Below, piece by piece: positions 32,962 to 37,342 of a stretch of DNA of 37,342 bases (positions within the stretch are counted from its first letter, which is position 1; every line of letters starts with the position of its first letter). The notes beneath the pieces were generated by a model, which was not told the origin of the DNA, did not search any database, and was given only the letters and a program-made list of their open reading frames with translations. Source of the stretch: Planctomycetales bacterium 71-10 (GTDB taxonomy: Bacteria; Planctomycetota; Planctomycetia; Isosphaerales; Isosphaeraceae); NCBI GenBank assembly GCA_001898385.1, contig MKTT01000146.1, positions 1-37,342 of the forward strand, in the 5' to 3' direction. The position numbers and the translations under genes are program-made.

Positions 32962-33948
32962 TCAGGCCGGATCAAGGGCCTTCCGGACGGCCGCCAGCAC
33001 TCGCTCCACCGCGACCTCCAGCGGCGCGTCGATGCTCAGCCCGGCCGCCGCCTTGTGGCCACCGCCGCCGAACTCGGCCGCGATCTTCGCGCAATCGGCC
33101 CCGGCGCGGGAGCGGAGCGAGCCCTTCACGCCCCCCTTCTCCAGCTCCATCAGCAGGATCCCCATCTCCACCCCGCGCAGGCTCACGGTGTAGTCGACGA
33201 GGTCCTCCGTGTCCGGCGGGATCGAGCCGGTGCGGTGCAGGTCGTCGCGCGTGACGGTCGAGTACGCGACCCGGCCGCCCAGGTCGGTCTTCATCTTCGA
33301 CAGGAACTCGCCCGTCAGCCGCAGCCGGCCCAGGGTGCCGCGCTCGAAGAGGTCGCGGTAGATCCGGTCGATCTCCGCGCCGGACTCGATCAGCTCGGAG
33401 GCGGCGATCAGGGTCGAGGGCTTCGTGTTCGGGTGCCGGAACCAGCCCGTATCCATCGAGATCGCCGTGAACAGGCCGGTGGCGACCTCCTTCGTGAACG
33501 ACCCGCCGAGCGCCTTGACCGCGCGCATCACGAGCGTCCCGGCGGCCTCGGCCGTGGTGTCCTTTAGGAAGATCGCCCCCAGGTCGTCCTGGCTGACGTG
33601 GTGGTCGACGACCACCCTCGGCCCGGGAAACGCCCGGACGAAGTCGGCCATGTCGCCGAGCTGCGACCAGGCCGAGAGGTCCAGGATGACGAGGACCTCG
33701 CGGTCGGCCAGCGTCGCCGGGTCGATCGCCCGGAAGTGCTCGAAGAACGTGCCGTCGGGGTCGAGGTAGTCGTACCGCGGCGGCGTCTGGCTCGTGTTGA
33801 CGACCCGGACGTCCTTCCCCTTCTGGCGCAGGAGCCCCGCCATCCCCACCTCGGAGCCGAGGGCGTCGCCGTCCGGGCGGATGTGGGTCGTCAGCAGGAA
33901 ACGGTCGTGCTTCTCGATGAGGTCGGCGAGCGGCGTCCAGTCGATCAT
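32962..33948 (-). CDS. nrnA: DHH-family phosphoesterase, NrnA-like oligoribonuclease/pAp phosphatase
   Basis: A 328-residue DHH/DHHA1 protein. The metal-binding motifs are THIRPDGDALGS (His22, Asp26, Asp28), Asp90, the DHH triad 115-117 and Asp166. The substrate-binding DHHA1 motif GGGGHKAAAG is at 294-303. NrnA degrades very short RNA from the last steps of RNA decay and dephosphorylates 3'-phosphoadenosine 5'-phosphate. Length and motif order match this family. The ATG at 33948 is the natural start. Upstream lies the REP-like inverted pair and then the epimerase gene on the same strand. The exact substrate preference is inferred from the family. Confidence 0.9.
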   Translation of the reverse strand: MIDWTPLADLIEKHDRFLLTTHIRPDGDALGSEVGMAGLLRQKGKDVRVVNTSQTPPRYDYLDPDGTFFEHFRAIDPATLADREVLVILDLSAWSQLGDMADFVRAFPGPRVVVDHHVSQDDLGAIFLKDTTAEAAGTLVMRAVKALGGSFTKEVATGLFTAISMDTGWFRHPNTKPSTLIAASELIESGAEIDRIYRDLFERGTLGRLRLTGEFLSKMKTDLGGRVAYSTVTRDDLHRTGSIPPDTEDLVDYTVSLRGVEMGILLMELEKGGVKGSLRSRAGADCAKIAAEFGGGGHKAAAGLSIDAPLEVAVERVLAAVRKALDPA

Positions 33949-34003
33949 GTCGGGCTCGGGTCCAGGTTCCAGCGGCCCATCGCAGCCGATCGGGGGCGCC
34001 TCC

Positions 34004-34076
34004 TCGTAGGCTGGGTCGAGACCCAGCCCGGGATACGCGACGCCGGCTCCAGGCTGGGTCTCGACCCAGCCTACGA
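34004..34076. repeat. Inverted pair of REP-like repeats
   Basis: A 25-base arm (34004-34028) recurs as its exact complement at 34052-34076, with a 23-base spacer. Each arm also contains a small hairpin GCTGGGTC / GACCCAGC with a 2-base loop. The double structure matches REP/BIME elements. It lies between the epimerase stop and the NrnA start, where it may affect RNA stability. Confidence 0.9.
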
Positions 34077-34134
34077 AAGCCCGGCGGCCCGGCGGCGTCG
34101 GCCTGCATAAAAAGTTGAACGGGATCGATTCGAT

Positions 34135-35118
34135 TCAGGTCGTGTATTCGTCCGGCCGGAAGCGGTCGGGGTGCTCGCGGATCCAGGCGACGGTCTCGGC
34201 CAGGCCCTCGTCCAGGCTGTAGCGGGGCCGCCACTTCCAGAGGCTCTGGGCCAGGGCGGTCCCGGCTTGCAGCCGCTCGACCTCGCTGGCCGACGGCCGC
34301 ACGCGGTCGGACTCGGTCTCGACCTCGATCGGCCGGCCGAGGATCGTCCCGATGCGCTCGACCAGCTCGCCGATCGTCACGTCCGAGCCCCGCCCGACGT
34401 TCACCACCCGCCCCACCGCCGCTTCGCACGAGGCGATCGCGACGAACGCCTCGGCCGTGTCCTTGACGTAGGTCAGGTCGCGGCGGGGGTCCAGCCGGCC
34501 CAGCTTCACCACCGGCCGCGTCAGCGCCTGGCTGATGATCGTCGGGATGATCGCCCGGGCCGACTGCCGCGGGCCGAACGTGTTGAACGGCCGCAGCACG
34601 GAGACCGGCGTCCCGAACGACCGGAAGTAGCTCTCCCCCAGCGCGTCCGAGGCGATCTTCGTCGCCGCGTAGGGCGACTGGCCCCGCAGCGGGTGCTTCT
34701 CGTCGATCGGGACGTACTGCGCCGTGCCGTAGACCTCGGATGTCGACGTCAGCACCACGCGCTCCAGCCCCTTCGACCGCCGGCAGGCGTCGAGGACGTG
34801 GGCCGTCCCGTTGACGTTCGTCTGCACCACGTCGTACGGGTTCTGGTACGAGTACGGGATGGCGATCAGCGCGCCCAGGTGGAACACCTGCTGCCGACCC
34901 TCCATCGCGCGGTTCACCGCGTCGGGGTCCTTCAGGTCGCCGCGATGCACCTCGATCTCGGCCAGCACGTCCTTCGGCAGGTCGTCGAGCCAGCCGCGGT
35001 CGTCGCGGCCGTTGTACCGCACCAGCGCGCGCACCTGATGTCCCAGGCGCACCAGGCGTTCCGTCAGGTGACTGCCGATGAAGCCGCCCGCGCCCGTAAC
35101 CAGGACCGCCTTGCCCAT
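34135..35118 (-). CDS. NAD-dependent sugar epimerase/dehydratase
   Basis: A 327-residue extended short-chain dehydrogenase. The nucleotide-binding GAGGFIG is at 9-15, the STSEVYG segment supplies the active Ser/Thr near 125-127, and the catalytic pair is Tyr150 and Lys154 in PYAATK. RPFNTFGPRQSARAIIP matches enzymes acting on nucleotide sugars such as GDP-mannose 4,6-dehydratase, dTDP-glucose 4,6-dehydratase and LegB-type dehydratases. It likely makes a modified sugar for envelope glycans. The ATG at 35118 follows GGAGGCGGAG. The open frame upstream (about 80 codons) lacks motifs and is rejected. The exact sugar cannot be told. Confidence 0.9.
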   Translation of the reverse strand: MGKAVLVTGAGGFIGSHLTERLVRLGHQVRALVRYNGRDDRGWLDDLPKDVLAEIEVHRGDLKDPDAVNRAMEGRQQVFHLGALIAIPYSYQNPYDVVQTNVNGTAHVLDACRRSKGLERVVLTSTSEVYGTAQYVPIDEKHPLRGQSPYAATKIASDALGESYFRSFGTPVSVLRPFNTFGPRQSARAIIPTIISQALTRPVVKLGRLDPRRDLTYVKDTAEAFVAIASCEAAVGRVVNVGRGSDVTIGELVERIGTILGRPIEVETESDRVRPSASEVERLQAGTALAQSLWKWRPRYSLDEGLAETVAWIREHPDRFRPDEYTT

Positions 35119-35444
35119 CTCCGCCTCCTCTCGCCCCCCCCGTTCGAACACCGCCGGGACGCCCATCTTAGGGCGCCCGCCCCGTCTTGACCACGCGAAC
35201 CCCCGAGCAATCCTCCCGACCATCCCGGCCCGAACCGCAACCGCCCCGCAGGCCAGAGCCCCTAGCCGACGCGCAGACTCAACGCACAACCCCAGAGCTA
35301 CGCAGTTTTCCAACAATTCGCAAAGCGTCGAGTCAACCTCGTCGATACCTCTTAACCAAGGAGACATCGAACAATTTCAGGCACGCCCAGGACATCGCAC
35401 GGAATCGACGACCGATGAATTCGTCACGACCCGGAGATCGACCC
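35119..35444. other. Divergent intergenic region, relatively AT-rich
   Basis: This 326-base gap lies between the epimerase start (minus) and the Ala/Pro-rich protein start (plus). The right half (about 35280-35400) is clearly richer in A and T than the rest of the window, as expected for a promoter region, but I could not pick a convincing pair of boxes. An AAGGAGA at about 35359 is not followed by a start codon at a usable distance. Confidence 0.45.
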
Positions 35445-36476
35445 ATGACGCTACGGCTCGTCTTGATCAGTTTGGTGGCGGGGTTGGGCCTCGGCCTCCC
35501 CTCCTGGCCGACGATCGAAGGCTGGGTCGCCGGCGCTCAGAAGTGGATGAACGCCCGCCTCGCGGCGGCCGACGACCGCGAGGGCGAGCGGCACGTCGTC
35601 ATCCACGACCTGCTCGCGGCGGAGATGGAGCGGGCCCACGCCGCCCGCCAGGCCCGCCGGGCCGCCGCCGCGTCCCCCCTCGCGCCCCGCCCCGCCCTCA
35701 TCGCGGTCGCCCACTCGACCGCCCCTCGCCGTCCCGCGGCCGCGGCCACGCCCGCCGCGCCCTCGCTCCCGATCCCCCTGCCGAAGCTCGACGACTTCCT
35801 GGCCGCCGCGGCGACCGCCCCCGTCCCCGCCCCCGAGGCCCCGACCCTGGCCGTCGCCCGCCCGGACGACCTGGCGGTGCTCGCCTGGGGCCGCATCCGT
35901 CCCGGGGCGTCCCGCCTGGCGGCGGCGATGGCCGCGGGCCTCCGCGAGGCCGCCGGGCGCGACCGCGACGCCCGCGCCTTCGTCGCCATGGAGGGTTCGG
36001 ACGACCTCTACTTCGACGCCGCCGTCCCGGCCGAGCCCGCCCCGCTCCCCGCCGAGGCCGTCGCCGCCGTCGAGGGCCCCGAACCGCTGGCCATCGAGGG
36101 GCCCGCCCCCGAGGCCCTCGCCGTCGAGCCCGCCCCGCTCCCCGACTTCGACGCGATGGAGCGGAGCGCCGACCTCTACTTCGCCGCCCCGATCGTCGAT
36201 GAATCGGCCCCCGCCCCCGAGGCGATGCTGGCCGAGGCCCCCGAGCCGGCCGCCATCGAGGAGGCCCTGGGCCTGGCCGAGCTGCCGGCCGACGTCTTCG
36301 CCCCGGTCGAGGCCGGGCCCGTGGTCGCCGTCGTCGTCGCCCCCGAGCCGACGCCCGCCTCGCCCGAGGTCAACCGGGCCGTCCGCCTGACCGGCGAGGC
36401 CCTCTCGGCCTGGATCAACGTCCTGACCGGCCCCGCCCTGGTGACCGCCTCGCACGGCGGCGCGGTCGCCCGCTGA
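35445..36476 (+). CDS. Ala/Pro-rich exported or anchored protein with DLYF repeats
   Basis: A 343-residue low-complexity protein. Residues 1-20 form a signal peptide or anchor (TLRLVLISLVAGLGLGLPSW). The rest is rich in Ala, Pro, Glu and Arg. Two copies of an AMExSxDLYF element lie at 181-190 and 237-246, followed by similar Pro/Ala/Glu stretches. A final helix (RAVRLTGEALSAWINVL) ends the protein. The ATG at 35445 has GGAG about 9 bases upstream; an in-frame ATG at 35415 has none. No enzymatic motif is seen. It resembles stalk or surface low-complexity proteins, but its function is unknown. It converges on the small basic protein gene, with a strong hairpin between. Confidence 0.7.
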   Translation: MTLRLVLISLVAGLGLGLPSWPTIEGWVAGAQKWMNARLAAADDREGERHVVIHDLLAAEMERAHAARQARRAAAASPLAPRPALIAVAHSTAPRRPAAAATPAAPSLPIPLPKLDDFLAAAATAPVPAPEAPTLAVARPDDLAVLAWGRIRPGASRLAAAMAAGLREAAGRDRDARAFVAMEGSDDLYFDAAVPAEPAPLPAEAVAAVEGPEPLAIEGPAPEALAVEPAPLPDFDAMERSADLYFAAPIVDESAPAPEAMLAEAPEPAAIEEALGLAELPADVFAPVEAGPVVAVVVAPEPTPASPEVNRAVRLTGEALSAWINVLTGPALVTASHGGAVAR

Positions 36477-36498
36477 AAACCCGGGATCGACCGAAACG

Positions 36499-36539
36499 CG
36501 ACGCGGCGGCCGGGAGGGCTCCCCTCGGCCGCCGCGTCG
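36499..36539. terminator. Bidirectional terminator between convergent genes
   Basis: A perfect 14-bp stem (CGACGCGGCGGCCG and its complement) with a 13-base loop lies 23 bases after the plus-strand stop and 22 bases after the minus-strand stop. It suits termination from both sides. Confidence 0.6.
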
Positions 36540-36560
36540 TCGCGATCCGGGATCGCCGGC

Positions 36561-36995
36561 TCAGGCCCCCTGCTCGACCTGGGAGAACAGCAGGAGGCTG
36601 GCCTCCTCGTCGAAGACGGGGGGCGGGGAATCGTCGACCGCCTTGCGATACCCCAGGCCGACGGCCACCTTGATCACCTCGGCGTACGAGGGGAACGACT
36701 TGCCGGAGAGTTCCTTGAAGCGCTGCATCGCGTTCATGAACTCCATCTCGTCGTCGGTGTACTGCTTCTCGAAGGTCGTGGGGTCGATGCGCTTGCGCCG
36801 CTCCTTCTTCTCGCGACGCTCGGCGGGCCGGGGGGCTCGGGCCTCGGCGGGGGCCCCGGCGCGGCCCCGGCCCCCGAAGGAGCCGCGGCGGTCCTTCCCC
36901 TCGCGGCGGTCGTGGAAGGCCGTGTTGGGCGGATAGGCGGAGAAGTCGAACGAGCCGGAGTCGGGCTTGGGGTCGTCCTGGGCGTCATCCATCAT
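36561..36995 (-). CDS. Small basic protein of unknown function
   Basis: A 144-residue soluble protein. The N-terminus is acidic (MMDDAQDDPKPDSG). Residues about 32-70 are a strongly basic Arg/Lys/Gly stretch (DRREGKDRRG, RREKKERRKR). Residues about 72-120 are a well-formed helical part (FEKQYTDDEMEFMNAMQRFK and PSYAEVIKVAVGLGYRK). The ATG at 36995 has GGAGG 7 bases upstream, which decides the start over the longer open frame. A possible promoter lies about 90 bases upstream. The mix of a basic tract and a helical domain would fit a nucleic-acid-associated protein, but this is only a guess. Confidence 0.75.
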   Translation of the reverse strand: MMDDAQDDPKPDSGSFDFSAYPPNTAFHDRREGKDRRGSFGGRGRAGAPAEARAPRPAERREKKERRKRIDPTTFEKQYTDDEMEFMNAMQRFKELSGKSFPSYAEVIKVAVGLGYRKAVDDSPPPVFDEEASLLLFSQVEQGA

Positions 36996-37082
36996 GAGGT
37001 TGCCTCCGGCCGCCGTTCGGGCGGCGTCGTTCCCCCCGGCGGGCCGACGGCCGCCTCGACCGCGCCTCATCCGGATGAAGAA

Positions 37083-37111
37083 CCAGTAGGACGCCCGAAA
37101 CCGGTTGTCAA
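37083..37111 (-). promoter_or_regulatory. Possible promoter for the small basic protein
   Basis: On the minus strand a perfect TTGACA (37106-37111) is followed after 17 bases by TACTGG (37083-37088). The -10 match is weak. The leader would be about 80 bases. Confidence 0.4.
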
Positions 37112-37264
37112 AGGGCCCGCGGCGCGAGGGGGCCTACTCGACTTCGTCGTCCTACATGATCGGCCCCCCGAAAGGCTGGGCTCCCCCACGCCCGGAACGA
37201 ATCTTTTCTGCCCCCATTCAAAAAATCTGACCGTCACGGATTTTGGGGGGGGTCGTCATGACGG

Positions 37265-37310
37265 CCTTCCCCCCTCGCGGGGGAAGGTGGCCCGCAGGGC
37301 CGGATGAGGG
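37265..37310. repeat. REP-like intergenic repeat
   Basis: A 9-bp stem CCTTCCCCC / GGGGGAAGG with a 5-base loop (37265-37287) is followed by a second small hairpin GGCCC-GCA-GGGCC (37289-37301) and GGATGAGGG. This arrangement is typical of REP-type intergenic repeats in GC-rich bacteria. A shortened relative lies at 25031-25065 on the opposite strand. Confidence 0.65.
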
Positions 37311-37342
37311 GGACGACGAGCGAGACGGCGGTCGGACTGCGC

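Larger units (their letters stand above)
37000..37342. other. Right-edge intergenic stretch
   Basis: No gene is supported after the basic-protein start. The stretch holds that gene's probable promoter, a small AT-rich palindrome (37222-37244) and a REP-like repeat (37265-37310). The one open frame here (to 37307) runs through these repeats and has no motif. Confidence 0.5.

Overview
The window is about 70% GC and carries roughly 28 protein genes. I saw no rRNA, tRNA, CRISPR array or transposase. The gene content points to a planctomycete, most likely Isosphaeraceae. Supporting traits are an ECF sigma factor overlapping a Ser/Thr kinase with a WD40 tail, a PEP-CTERM exported protein, an exported hydrolase with a LEPR-like N-terminal motif, many low-complexity Ala/Pro/Gly-rich exported proteins, and a Rieske gene followed by a cytochrome b–cytochrome c fusion. 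The taxonomic call is an inference from gene content; no marker gene was searched.

Layout. Bases 1-461 hold no gene I can support. A large hybrid histidine kinase (462-3359, minus) faces an ECF sigma factor and WD40-kinase pair (3566-7449, plus). A PEP-CTERM protein and an SGNH-like exported hydrolase follow (7634-9754). Malate dehydrogenase and an MFS transporter lie on the minus strand (10092-12600). Next come three exported low-complexity proteins in a row (12965-15739). The middle one has DnaJ-like CxxCxGxG zinc-finger repeats outside the cytoplasm and is the most unusual protein here. A Tex-family RNA-binding protein (16030-19479) carries a very large acidic insert inside its YqgF domain. 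An ABC permease/ATPase pair, a Uma2-family protein, a Tat-type exported protein with a possible secretin-like domain, a GT2 glycosyltransferase, an exported methyltransferase and a GT39-like membrane protein follow, all on the plus strand up to 27431.

A membrane Zn-peptidase (minus) and a HEAT-like protein (plus) diverge around a perfect 44-bp palindrome at 28235-28278. A Phd/YefM–PIN toxin-antitoxin pair (29753-30411) converges on a cytochrome bc module (Rieske plus cytochrome b/diheme c, minus strand). NrnA-type DHH phosphoesterase and an NAD-dependent sugar epimerase continue on the minus strand, separated by an inverted pair of REP-like repeats. An Ala/Pro-rich exported protein and a small basic protein converge on a strong bidirectional hairpin near the right end. 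The window ends in a REP-like intergenic repeat.

Functional links. The clearest units are the sigma/kinase operon with its facing histidine kinase (signalling), the Rieske–cytochrome b/c pair (quinol oxidation), the ABC export pair, the toxin-antitoxin pair, and the GT2–methyltransferase–GT39 run (envelope or glycan work, inferred). The exported-protein cluster at 12965-15739 is the best candidate for an undescribed function, possibly metal binding or a disulfide-linked surface layer.
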